Below are positions 30,269 to 38,026 of a DNA stretch of 45,252 bases, in pieces. The position numbers and the translations under genes are program-made. The notes under the pieces were generated by a model. The model made no database searches. It was not told the DNA's origin and worked only from the letters and a program-made list of their open reading frames with translations. The stretch is from SXOA01 sp051004015 (GTDB lineage Bacteria; Planctomycetota; Planctomycetia; Pirellulales; Pirellulaceae), in the NCBI GenBank assembly GCA_051004015.1, contig JBPCKT010000111.1, positions 1-45,252 of the forward strand. The letters are read 5' to 3'. Positions within the stretch are counted from its first letter, which is position 1. Each line of letters starts with the position of its first letter.

Positions 30269-32464
30269 ATGTCCATTGACGAATCGAAGCTGCTATCCGT
30301 CCTGCAAGCACACTGGGGGTACAACGAATTCCGGCCGCTGCAACGCGAGTCCATTGGGGCCGTGCTGGCGGGACGGGATTCGGTGGTCGTGCTTCCCACC
30401 GGTGGAGGCAAGTCGCTGTGTTACCAGTTGCCGGCGGTGCTGATGCCGGGCCTGGCGGTCGTCGTCTCACCGCTAATCTCGCTGATGAAGGACCAAGTCG
30501 ATGCCCTCACGGAAAACGGCATTCCTGCTGCTGCCGTGCATAGCGCGCTGACACCGGAGGAGCGGCAGCGAATCGCTCAGGAAATCAAGGCCGACCGGAT
30601 CAAGCTGCTCTATGTCGCCCCCGAGCGGCTCGTCAGCGAGCGGATGCTGGCGTTTCTCCGCGAGCGGCCGATTTCGTTCATTGCCATCGACGAAGCCCAC
30701 TGCATCAGCAACTGGGGGCACGATTTTCGGCCGGAGTACCGGATGCTGGGGGAACTCCGCGGGCACTTTCCCGGCATCGGCGTGCATGGCTTCACCGCCA
30801 CCGCGACGGAGCAAGTCCGCCGGGATATCGCCGTCCAGTTGCGGCTGGCGCAGCCGGAGTTTCTGGTTGGCAACTTCGACCGGCCGAATTTACAGTACCG
30901 CGTCTTGCGCCGGGCCAGCAGCGGCCAGCAGATTCATGCGGTGCTGCAGCGCCATGCGGGGGAGTCGGGCATTATCTACTGCATCTCGCGGAAGGAGGTT
31001 GACGCCCTCACGCTCGCGCTAAGAACCGCCGGAGTGAAGGTCGCGGCCTATCACGCGGGTCTCTCCGACGAGGAGCGGCACCGCAACCAGGATGCGTTTC
31101 TGAGCGAGCAGGTCGATGTGGTCGTGGCGACCGTCGCCTTCGGCATGGGGATCGACAAGTCCAACGTGCGGTTCGTGATTCACACCGGCGCTCCCAAGTC
31201 GCTCGAGCACTATCAACAAGAAACCGGCCGTGCCGGCCGCGATGGCCTCGATGCCGAGTGCTGCCTGCTGCATGGCGGCAACGATTTTATGATCTGGCGA
31301 AAACTTCAGAGCGAGTTGACGGGAGCGGCCTTGCAACAGTCCGACGCCAACCTGCGGCTGATGGAGAATTACTGCACGGCGGTCACGTGCCGCCATCGGG
31401 CGCTGGCCGAGCATTTCGGTCAGACCTATGAGCCGGAGAATTGCCAGGCCTGCGACGTCTGCCTCGACCAGCAGGAGACCCTCCCCGAATCGCTGATCGT
31501 CGCGCAAAAAATCCTGTCCTGCGTGATTCGGGTGAAGGAAAATTTCGGCGCTGATTACGTGGCCCAGGTCCTGGTCGGATCGCGGGAGCAGCGGATACTC
31601 GACAACGGCCACGAGTTGCTTTCGACCTATGGCCTGCTCAAGGACGAGCGGAAGAGCGCCGTCCGCGAATGGATCGAGCAGCTTTGCGGACAGGACTATC
31701 TCACACGCGAAGGGGAATACCGCGTGCTTGCAGTCTCTCCCCGCGGAAGAGAGGTGCTCCGCGGCCAGCAAACGCCGCGGCTGCTCAAGCCGGCAGCGGG
31801 CAAGGCCGCCATCGCGTCTCCGTCGCGCAAACACTTCACCGTAGGAATGGACGCGGGATTGTTCGAGGCCCTGCGGCTGCTCCGCCGGAAGTTGGCCGAA
31901 GAGCGCGGTATCCCGGCGTTCGTGGTGTTTGGCGATGTGACGCTGCAAGATCTGGCTCGCCGACGCCCTACGACGCCCGTGGGATTTCGGCAGGTCCACG
32001 GAGTCGGGGACCACAAGGCCCAGCAATACGGCGAAGTATTCACCGCGGAAATCGCCCGCTACTGCGCCGCCAGCCAAGTCGCTACGGATGTTCCGATTGC
32101 CAACGAACCCGCCAGCCTTGTGGCTCCACACGCCATTTCGACCATTTCCATGAGCGCGGCGAAAATGGCGGCGGATGGATTGTTCCGCGAAGGCCGGTCC
32201 ATCGATGACGTGGCTGCCCAAATCGGCCGCGCTCGTTCGACCGTCACCGGATACCTGGTCGAGTTTCTGCTGCAGGAAGGGCAACTCTCGCCGGAACCCT
32301 GGCTTGATGACGCCAGCTTTGCGGCCATCTCCGCCGCCGCCAGAGCCGTAGGGCTGGAATGCCTGAAGCCGGTCTTCGACCAGCTCAACGGCGCGTATTC
32401 CTACGACCAGATCCGGATGACAATCGCCTGTCTGCGAAATATTGACGGGCAAAAAGGAGAATGA
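30269..32464 (+). CDS. recQ: ATP-dependent DNA helicase RecQ
   Basis: 731 aa. Helicase core: Q-motif-like FRPLQRESI, Walker A LPTGGGKSLC (K48), DEAH box at 141-144 (FIAIDEAHCISNWGHDFRPE), VHGFTATAT, and motifs V/VI ATVAFGMGIDKSNVRFV and YQQETGRAGRDG. A zinc-binding part has C374, C392, C395 and C398. An RQC winged helix follows (about 405-515), then an HRDC domain (about 550-615: FEALRLLRRKLAEERGIPAF). The last 80 residues look like an HTH_40-type domain (SIDDVAAQIGRARSTVTGYL), found in longer RecQ proteins, which explains 731 rather than about 610 aa. It unwinds DNA 3'-5' in recombination and repair. DUF1801, radical SAM and AlkD genes follow on the same strand; the next ATG is 3 nt after the stop. 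Confidence 0.96.
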   Translation: MSIDESKLLSVLQAHWGYNEFRPLQRESIGAVLAGRDSVVVLPTGGGKSLCYQLPAVLMPGLAVVVSPLISLMKDQVDALTENGIPAAAVHSALTPEERQRIAQEIKADRIKLLYVAPERLVSERMLAFLRERPISFIAIDEAHCISNWGHDFRPEYRMLGELRGHFPGIGVHGFTATATEQVRRDIAVQLRLAQPEFLVGNFDRPNLQYRVLRRASSGQQIHAVLQRHAGESGIIYCISRKEVDALTLALRTAGVKVAAYHAGLSDEERHRNQDAFLSEQVDVVVATVAFGMGIDKSNVRFVIHTGAPKSLEHYQQETGRAGRDGLDAECCLLHGGNDFMIWRKLQSELTGAALQQSDANLRLMENYCTAVTCRHRALAEHFGQTYEPENCQACDVCLDQQETLPESLIVAQKILSCVIRVKENFGADYVAQVLVGSREQRILDNGHELLSTYGLLKDERKSAVREWIEQLCGQDYLTREGEYRVLAVSPRGREVLRGQQTPRLLKPAAGKAAIASPSRKHFTVGMDAGLFEALRLLRRKLAEERGIPAFVVFGDVTLQDLARRRPTTPVGFRQVHGVGDHKAQQYGEVFTAEIARYCAASQVATDVPIANEPASLVAPHAISTISMSAAKMAADGLFREGRSIDDVAAQIGRARSTVTGYLVEFLLQEGQLSPEPWLDDASFAAISAAARAVGLECLKPVFDQLNGAYSYDQIRMTIACLRNIDGQKGE

Positions 32465-32467
32465 ACC

Positions 32468-32845
32468 ATGGCGGCTAAGCCCAAAAACTTCGACGAATAC
32501 CTCGCAGCCCTCAGTGACGACAAAAGGGCCGCGCTCGAGAAACTTCGCAGGACCATCAAAGCCGCGGTGCCGAAGGCCGAAGAGTGCATCAGCTACGGCC
32601 TCGCCGCGTTCCGCCTCTATGGAAAGCCGCTGGTCGCCCTCGGCGCGACCGCGAACCACTGTGCTTTCTACCTCATGAGCAATTCCACGGTGAAAGACCA
32701 CGAGGATGAGCTCCAGAAGTACGACACCAGCACGGGGACCATCCGCTTTCCCGCGGATAAGCCGCTGCCAGCGGCCCTGGTGAAGAAACTGGTGAAGGCG
32801 CGGGTTGCGGAGAATTCGGCGCAAATGAGTGGTAAAATTCGGTAA
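32468..32845 (+). CDS. DUF1801 (YdhG/iron-chaperone-like) domain protein
   Basis: 125 aa, ATG 3 nt after the recQ stop; its RBS AGGAGA (32454-32459) lies inside recQ, so the two are co-transcribed and probably coupled. FDEYLAALSDDKRAALEKLR, VPKAEECISYGLAAFRLYGK, CAFYLMSNSTV and TIRFPADKPLPAALVKKLVK are the DUF1801 pattern. Some members are described as frataxin-like or iron-chaperone proteins, but general function is poorly known. Being tied to recQ suggests, without proving, a role in nucleic-acid metabolism. Confidence 0.9.
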   Translation: MAAKPKNFDEYLAALSDDKRAALEKLRRTIKAAVPKAEECISYGLAAFRLYGKPLVALGATANHCAFYLMSNSTVKDHEDELQKYDTSTGTIRFPADKPLPAALVKKLVKARVAENSAQMSGKIR

Positions 32846-32940
32846 AAATACCAGTCGGCGTGGACCCGAAGGTGGCGTTCGCAGTAAAATATCTTTGTTC
32901 ATGTTATTGGTCTCCAATTTCTCGATTTCGGCTGCACGGA

Positions 32941-33819
32941 ATGCCTACTCAACAAGACCATTTGCCGCTCTTTGCTTCGCTGGCCGATACCGAGGACACG
33001 ACCTCGACACGCCCAACCCGGTTTGGCGTCGCGGATATCAACTATAAGGAGGTCGCGGGAATCCTGACCAAGCCGAAGGGGTTCATGGCGGGGTACGACT
33101 TCACCATCAATCCTTACTCGGGCTGCGCGTTTGGTTGCGCTTATTGCTACGCCGCATCGTTTGCGCCGGACGAACAATCGGCGGATTCCTGGGGAAAGTG
33201 GGTGACGGTCAAAGAAAACGCCGTCCAACTGCTCAATCGCTTGAGGCGGGATCTACGGGGAAAATCGATCTACATCAGCAGCGTTACAGATCCGTACCAG
33301 CCCGTCGAAAAACGGCTGGAACTGACCCGCAATATCCTCCAGGAATTGGTCCGACATCAGCCTCGGCTTGTGATCCAAACGCGCAGCCCGCTCATCGTTC
33401 GAGATATCGATCTTTTGAAGCAATTTGAGGTCGCTCAGGTCAACATGACGGTAACCACCGATTCCGAGGAAGTTCGCCGCGCATTCGAACCGAGTTGTCC
33501 TGGAAATCAGCAGCGCTTGCAGGCAGTGGCGGAGTTGTGCGCGGCAGAAATCCAGGCATGTATCAGCATGACCCCGTTGCTGCCGGTGGTGGACGCTGAA
33601 GGTTTTGCGGATAGGCTGTTGGCCACGGGCGTGAAGCGATTCATTCTGCAGCCGTTTCACGCAAAGAAGGGGCAATTTTCGGCGGGAACCAAGGACACCG
33701 CGACGCCCCTGATCGATCGATACAACTGGACGGGTTCGGGATATCACGCAGTGCGCGACGTTCTGCGCCGGCGACTGCCGCAACTGGGCGAAGGAAAGGA
33801 CGGCTTCGCACCGATATGA
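32941..33819 (+). CDS. SPL-family (spore photoproduct lyase-like) radical SAM protein
   Basis: 292 aa from ATG 32941; a longer frame from GTG 32860 adds a Cys-rich segment with no family match. NPYSGCAFGCAYCYAASF holds the radical SAM cysteines C62, C66 and C69, and the preceding GYDFTINPYSGC is typical of the SPL / Rv2578c-like subfamily. Further segments: KSIYISSVTDPYQPVEKR, RLVIQTRSPLIVRDIDLLKQ and ACISMTPLLPV. Spore photoproduct lyase repairs UV thymine dimers, but most members of this wider family have no proven substrate, and the SPL C141-type extra Cys cannot be assigned here. The stop overlaps by ATGA the start of the methyltransferase-like gene, implying coupled translation. Confidence 0.88.
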   Translation: MPTQQDHLPLFASLADTEDTTSTRPTRFGVADINYKEVAGILTKPKGFMAGYDFTINPYSGCAFGCAYCYAASFAPDEQSADSWGKWVTVKENAVQLLNRLRRDLRGKSIYISSVTDPYQPVEKRLELTRNILQELVRHQPRLVIQTRSPLIVRDIDLLKQFEVAQVNMTVTTDSEEVRRAFEPSCPGNQQRLQAVAELCAAEIQACISMTPLLPVVDAEGFADRLLATGVKRFILQPFHAKKGQFSAGTKDTATPLIDRYNWTGSGYHAVRDVLRRRLPQLGEGKDGFAPI

Positions 33820-34754
33820 CTTCTTTCGAGGCATCCTTCTCCGCCTGGCTAAAGTCCAAAGCGTCCGTTCTGGACGATGCCTGCGGCGAAGCAATGCAGG
33901 ACGGATTGGCGGGCTTGAGCGGCCCTGACCTGGAAGCGGCGAACCAGTCGATCAACAATCTTTACTTCGAAAAGGGTCCAGGCAAGGCCTTCCGGGAACG
34001 CGATTGCGACTACTCGCTACCCGGGATTGGCCCGCTCTATACCGGACATTGGCATGGAAAGCGAGTTCACGAAGCTCTTGCTGTTCTGATGCCTTTGCGG
34101 GCGGCACTGTCAGGCCGTCCAATGAATGTGATCGATGTGGGTGCGGGTACTGACGCGGTACTTTGGGCCTGGACCATGATCGCTTGTTTCGTCAACTCTC
34201 ATGACTCGCCGCCGTATCCTGTGCATTCTTGGACGAGCATCGATTCCAGCCAGGAAATGATTGCACAGAGCGACAGGCTTTGGACCAGGTTGTGTGCCGT
34301 GCTTCCGGAGGCGGAGCGAGTGGTCAAGAGGCAGCCGCCGCTCTGGGCAGATTGGCGTAAGCCGCGTTCACTTCCAGCGAATGCCATCGTTTTGGGAAGC
34401 TACCTGTTTTCCAAGTCTGATGCGGACACTTCGCGGCGCACCGCACCGGCTTTCGCGGCGTTCCTGAAAAATGCCCGTGCCGTGTCAGTCGTTCTTTGGA
34501 CGACGAAGAACAAACGCGGCGTCCTCGATCGGACAAGGACGGAGCTGGCAGGTTGGTGGGACGTCACTCCGCAGATTCTTTTCGATTGTCCGCTAAAAGG
34601 AAAAATGCGCAGGTGTTTGGCGGTCATGGAAGATGTTGCCGATTCGCTAAGCATCGCCAAGGACGCTCAATGGGACAGCCGTTTTAACTGGGGCCTGGCC
34701 CCGCTCCATACGTGGCTTCTGGCAATGACGGCCAGCAAAGTCGAAAATCTCTAG
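33816..34754 (+). CDS. Methyltransferase-like protein of unknown family, coupled to radical SAM gene
   Basis: 312 aa, starting in the ATGA overlap with the radical SAM gene. The centre shows a Rossmann-type SAM-binding motif: MNVIDVGAGTDAVLWAWTM (motif I, G-x-G-x with D) and WTSIDSSQEMIAQSDRL (motif II acidic Asp). ANAIVLGSYLFSK fits motif IV in place, and a following strand ends SVVLWTTKNKRG. The N-terminal 100 residues (INNLYFEKGPGKAFRERDCD, LPGIGPLYTGHWHGKRVHEA) are unfamiliar and may be a substrate domain. The overall plan recalls Rsm22-like methyltransferases but similarity is weak. No signal peptide. Function unknown; coupling to an SPL-family radical SAM enzyme and an AlkD gene suggests nucleic-acid repair or modification. 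Confidence 0.75.
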   Translation: MTSFEASFSAWLKSKASVLDDACGEAMQDGLAGLSGPDLEAANQSINNLYFEKGPGKAFRERDCDYSLPGIGPLYTGHWHGKRVHEALAVLMPLRAALSGRPMNVIDVGAGTDAVLWAWTMIACFVNSHDSPPYPVHSWTSIDSSQEMIAQSDRLWTRLCAVLPEAERVVKRQPPLWADWRKPRSLPANAIVLGSYLFSKSDADTSRRTAPAFAAFLKNARAVSVVLWTTKNKRGVLDRTRTELAGWWDVTPQILFDCPLKGKMRRCLAVMEDVADSLSIAKDAQWDSRFNWGLAPLHTWLLAMTASKVENL

Positions 34755-34764
34755 GACAACAAGA

Positions 34765-35538
34765 ATGCCTTCCCAATCTCCGGCCAAACATTCAACGAAG
34801 GTAAAGAGAAAAGGGAGTCCCGCGACTTCACCTGTCAAAGACGAAGTCTCCTCCGTCATCGCCTCCCTCAAGCAGATCGCCACCAAGAAAACCCGCGACG
34901 GCATGGCGCGCTACGCCATTCCTTCGGACAAGGCCTTTGGCGTGTCGGTGGGAGCGATGCACAAATTGGCCAAACGGCTGGGGCGGAATCATGAGCTCGC
35001 CGAAGGTCTCTGGAAGACCGGCTGGTATGAGGCCCGGATGATGGCGGCGTTCATTGATGAACCGGCGAAAATTACGCCCGCACAGATGGATCGCTGGTGC
35101 CGGGACTTTGACAGTTGGGCCATTTGCGATACGGTCTGCTTTCACCTGTTTGACCGGACGCCGCACGCCTGGAAGAAAGTCGTCAAGTGGTCGAGCCAAA
35201 AGGGGGAGTTCGTGAAGCGGGCAGCCTTTGCGCTGCTTGCCAGTCTGGTCTGCCATGACAAGCAGGCGGACGACGAGTTGTTTGCCGAGGGGCTGCTGCT
35301 GGTGGAGAAGTCCGCCACGGACGAGCGGAACTTCGTCAAAAAAGGTGTGAACTGGGCGCTCCGCTGCATCGGCAAACGGAGCCTTCCCCTCCATGCTGCC
35401 GCGGTGGGAGTGGCAGAGCGCCTGGCGGCCACGCCAAACCCCGCGGCGCGGTGGGTGGGAAAGGACGCGCTTCGGGAACTCACCAGTCCGGCGGTGACAA
35501 AGCGGCTCGCGACGCGACGTTTAGCCGGAAGCGCTTGA
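34765..35538 (+). CDS. DNA alkylation repair protein, AlkD-like glycosylase
   Basis: 257 aa, 10 bp after the preceding gene. HEAT-like helical repeats of the AlkD fold follow a basic, disordered N-terminus (KHSTKVKRKGS). YAIPSDKAFGVSVGAMHKLA, LWKTGWYEARMMAAFI, CRDFDSWAICDTVCFHLF (Asp near the position of AlkD D113), EFVKRAAFALLASLV (Arg in the R148 region) and RNFVKKGVNWALRCIGKRS (Trp in the W187 region) match the family. AlkD removes N3- and N7-alkylated purines without base flipping. It is the last gene of the recQ-led set and converges on the TolC-type gene. Confidence 0.9.
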   Translation: MPSQSPAKHSTKVKRKGSPATSPVKDEVSSVIASLKQIATKKTRDGMARYAIPSDKAFGVSVGAMHKLAKRLGRNHELAEGLWKTGWYEARMMAAFIDEPAKITPAQMDRWCRDFDSWAICDTVCFHLFDRTPHAWKKVVKWSSQKGEFVKRAAFALLASLVCHDKQADDELFAEGLLLVEKSATDERNFVKKGVNWALRCIGKRSLPLHAAAVGVAERLAATPNPAARWVGKDALRELTSPAVTKRLATRRLAGSA

Positions 35539-35624
35539 AAAACCCGACTTGGAGCCGCGGAGAGAGAGGAATCGGAGCCCGGAATGAGAGGAGGCCGTCT
35601 TCGCAAACATGCCCAGGGGCTCGG

Positions 35625-37049
35625 CTATTCACCCCCCACATGCCCTGTCACTCGATCCAACTCTGCCTTGCGACGGTGAAGCGAGACAAGGGCCTCCTGC
35701 TGCATGAGCCGTGCTTCGACCACCCGGCGCTGGGCAGTGAGAACGTCCAGAAACGAAGCCTTGCTGGTTCCGTAGTTCGCCCGAGCCGCTTTGACATTCT
35801 GTTCGGCAAGCGGAAGGTATCGGCTTTGATAGAGAGCGACCGTCCGGCGGCTTTCGTCAAGTTGCTCGTAGGCGGACTGCACCTCATACGCGAGATCCAA
35901 TTGCTTTTGCTCAAATTCCGCCTGCTTCTGCCGAAGCTTCATGACTGCCTGGCAGTACGCCGCCTGCAGGCGATTGCGGTAGATGGGGACGTTCAACCGC
36001 ACGCCAGCCTGGCCTCGCAGGTCTCCTTGCGTGGAGGCCGGCTGCCAAAACGTGTCGTAGCGGCCGAAAATCTCAACGTCCGGGTAATAATCCTTTTGGG
36101 CCAAAGTCACTGCCGCTTCCGCCTCCCGGATCTCGGCCGCAACGGCAGCCAGATCGGCGCGCTGCGAGAGGGCCTCCTGTTGAAGCAGCTCAACTTCCAC
36201 TGTCACAACGTCCGAGCTGAGCGTCCCGATGGGAGGTGCAAGAGGGGCGTTGGGCGGACTGCGAAGCAACGTATTGATTCGGGCGGCAGCAACGCGCTGC
36301 TGTCGATCGAGAGAAATGGTCTTCCTTTCCAGGTCCGCCAACTCCACGTCTGCCTGGAAAATGTCCTGCTGCGTAACCTGGTTGGCCCGATACCTTGCCT
36401 GGGCACTTTCGCGCAGGGACTGCATTAACTCCAAATACTGGTCGTTGATTTCCCGTTGGCGAAACGCCAGGAAGTAGTCAAGATAAGCTCCCCGCGTCAT
36501 CTCCACGAGGCGCTGCCGATAGTCCTCCACTTGAGCGCCGGCCATGTCGGCATCGGCCAAAGCTTGTCGGCCACGCGCATCGCGCTTGCCAAACCAGGGG
36601 AACTTTTGAGCGGCCTCCAAGACGTATCCCGTCTCCGTCTCTGCGGAATTCACGGAGCCCGGCGCAAGCATCGACATGAACATCGGATCGTCGAGCGACA
36701 CAGCCTGCGGATACTTTTGCGACGCGGACTGCCACGCGTAGACCAATGCCTGCAAGGAGGGGTTCCGTTCTTCGACCTGGTTGACCAGCCAGTCGACGTC
36801 CAGCTTCGCTGAAGGCGCGGAAACTTCCTCCACCACTTCCGTGTGCAGCACCAGGACTGTCGGCGGGGACGAGGTCTCAGGTTGCGGCACGTCAAATCTC
36901 GCAGGGACGGGGCGGGAAGCAATCGTCTCGCTGGACCGCGCCGTTTGTCGCGACAAGGGCAATGCCGAAGGCTTGGGGGGCACAGACCGGCAGCCCCATA
37001 GCGACAGGGAAAGCCCCGCGCAGAGAATCAGCCTTTGGACTGGAGACAT
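35625..37049 (-). CDS. TolC-family outer-membrane efflux lipoprotein (CusC/CzcC-like)
   Basis: 474 aa. A lipoprotein signal peptide MSPVQRLILCAGLSLSLWGC places the acylated Cys at C20. Two OEP repeats follow: NPSLQALVYAWQSASQKYPQ and a second half with ALSQRADLAAVAAEIREAEA, VTLAQKDYYPDVEIFGRYDT and ANYGTSKASFLDVLTAQRRV. The long coiled-coil helices form the periplasmic tunnel. Partner genes (adaptor and RND pump) lie on the opposite strand 346 bp away, so this is very probably the outer-membrane channel of the same tripartite metal efflux system. Length is typical. Confidence 0.9.
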   Translation of the reverse strand: MSPVQRLILCAGLSLSLWGCRSVPPKPSALPLSRQTARSSETIASRPVPARFDVPQPETSSPPTVLVLHTEVVEEVSAPSAKLDVDWLVNQVEERNPSLQALVYAWQSASQKYPQAVSLDDPMFMSMLAPGSVNSAETETGYVLEAAQKFPWFGKRDARGRQALADADMAGAQVEDYRQRLVEMTRGAYLDYFLAFRQREINDQYLELMQSLRESAQARYRANQVTQQDIFQADVELADLERKTISLDRQQRVAAARINTLLRSPPNAPLAPPIGTLSSDVVTVEVELLQQEALSQRADLAAVAAEIREAEAAVTLAQKDYYPDVEIFGRYDTFWQPASTQGDLRGQAGVRLNVPIYRNRLQAAYCQAVMKLRQKQAEFEQKQLDLAYEVQSAYEQLDESRRTVALYQSRYLPLAEQNVKAARANYGTSKASFLDVLTAQRRVVEARLMQQEALVSLHRRKAELDRVTGHVGGE

Positions 37050-37158
37050 AAGGCCTTCCTTACAAATTGCAACGGCAGGCTGCGATCGGCGGGTTAGCGG
37101 CGTGGGGATCGACAGAACTGGCAGCGATGGAGGCGCTATTCTCTTGCTTCGGCTTAGG

Positions 37159-37196
37159 ACGAATGTGCGTTGCAGTCCTCCCCTAACGAATGTGCG
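37159..37196. promoter_or_regulatory. Direct repeat ACGAATGTGCG x2 upstream of the TolC-type gene
   Basis: ACGAATGTGCG occurs at 37159-37169 and 37186-37196 (27 bp apart), 110-150 bp upstream of the TolC-type start. It could be a regulator-binding pair for the divergent efflux genes. Confidence 0.35.
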
Positions 37197-37299
37197 GAGA
37201 AGACGATGTGACGGGTCGCCGGGCGAGAAGATGTAGCGATCAAGTGAAGGCTACGGTCTCGGAACGTCTCAGGAACGCCGTCCACTTTAGCGCCACGTT

Positions 37300-37353
37300 A
37301 CCGGACATAACCGGACCGGTAGAATTGACCTCGCAGGTAGGTGGTTCTAAGAT
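37300..37353 (+). promoter_or_regulatory. Putative metal-responsive promoter of the efflux operon
   Basis: TTGACC (37325-37330), 17-bp spacer, TAAGAT (37348-37353) gives a recognisable -35 and a weak -10. Immediately upstream is ACCGGAC twice, exactly 10 bp apart (37300-37306 and 37310-37316), the one-helical-turn spacing of many response-regulator sites. The palindrome ACCT-CGC-AGGT (37328-37338) overlaps the -35. The pattern suggests a weak promoter needing an activator. The gene start is at 37395. Confidence 0.45.
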
Positions 37354-37394
37354 GGACTTAGATAGCGTCCGTTTGTGCTTGCCCTAATTGTCCT

Positions 37395-37862
37395 GTGAAC
37401 ACGAGATCCCCAACACGAGCGGTGCGGAATTACTTCGGCACGGCCGTGCTGTGGGTGATGATTCCACTGACCGTATGGGCGAGCCGGCCTTTTGCGGGCT
37501 GCTTCTGCGCGGATGGGCATTTTGAAGTTCTCTGCCCAAAGATTTTTGGTGCATCTACGGCCGTGCAACCCACCTGCTGCCGGCCTGCAAAAGGCACCTG
37601 TTGCTCGCAAACACACGACACTTCCTCCGACTTCGGAGTGAAGAGTGAAGAGGGATGCAAATGCCAGTTTGTGGCCAGTTCAATTCCCTTGAAGCCATCC
37701 CCTGTTGCCAAGCCGTTGTCCGTGTTTGCCGGTTCGCCTGTTGGGGCGGTGGCAGCCTCTTCGGTCGTCTGGCCGACAACCTCTTGTCGCCCTTCTAGGA
37801 GCGCTATCGAATTCGGGCCGCCGCCGGATCTCGTCGTTGTCTTGCGGCACTTCGTCATCTAG
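37395..37862 (+). CDS. Cys-rich secreted protein, probable metal-binding
   Basis: 155 aa, GTG start at 37395, after a promoter-like region. An N-terminal hydrophobic segment (YFGTAVLWVMIPLTVWA) is a signal peptide or anchor. The mature part has Cys clusters: AGCFCADGHFEVLCPK, TCCRPAKGTCCSQTHD and GCKCQFVAS. It ends PPPDLVVVLRHFVI, a tail I associate with small secreted proteins next to planctomycete heavy-metal RND genes. The CC-x6-CC pattern suggests binding of soft metals such as Cu, Ag or Hg, but no domain is named. It is the first gene before the CusB-like adaptor on the same strand. Confidence 0.7.
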   Translation: MNTRSPTRAVRNYFGTAVLWVMIPLTVWASRPFAGCFCADGHFEVLCPKIFGASTAVQPTCCRPAKGTCCSQTHDTSSDFGVKSEEGCKCQFVASSIPLKPSPVAKPLSVFAGSPVGAVAASSVVWPTTSCRPSRSAIEFGPPPDLVVVLRHFVI

Positions 37863-37873
37863 TGGCATTCTAG

Positions 37874-37882
37874 CCCCCCCCC
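37874..37882 (+). repeat. Homopolymer run of 9 C
   Basis: Nine consecutive C lie 12 nt after the Cys-rich gene and 145 bp before the adaptor start. Possible slippage site; compare 13288-13299. Confidence 0.7.
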
Positions 37883-38026
37883 TTCTTGATAGGGCTGCGA
37901 TCCGCACTTGCTGCTTGGATTGCCAATTTTCTGCCAAGCAACCCCCTGCTTGGGTCGAGTGAAATAGTTGTGGAGCTGGCTCAGCTTGCGGCCGCCCACT
38001 TTTGCATAGTCTATAGGAGAGTACGA

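Noticed and set aside
31019..32917. 632-codon minus-strand ORF
   Set aside because: Antisense to recQ and DUF1801; no recognisable domain. Long antisense frames are common in GC-rich DNA.
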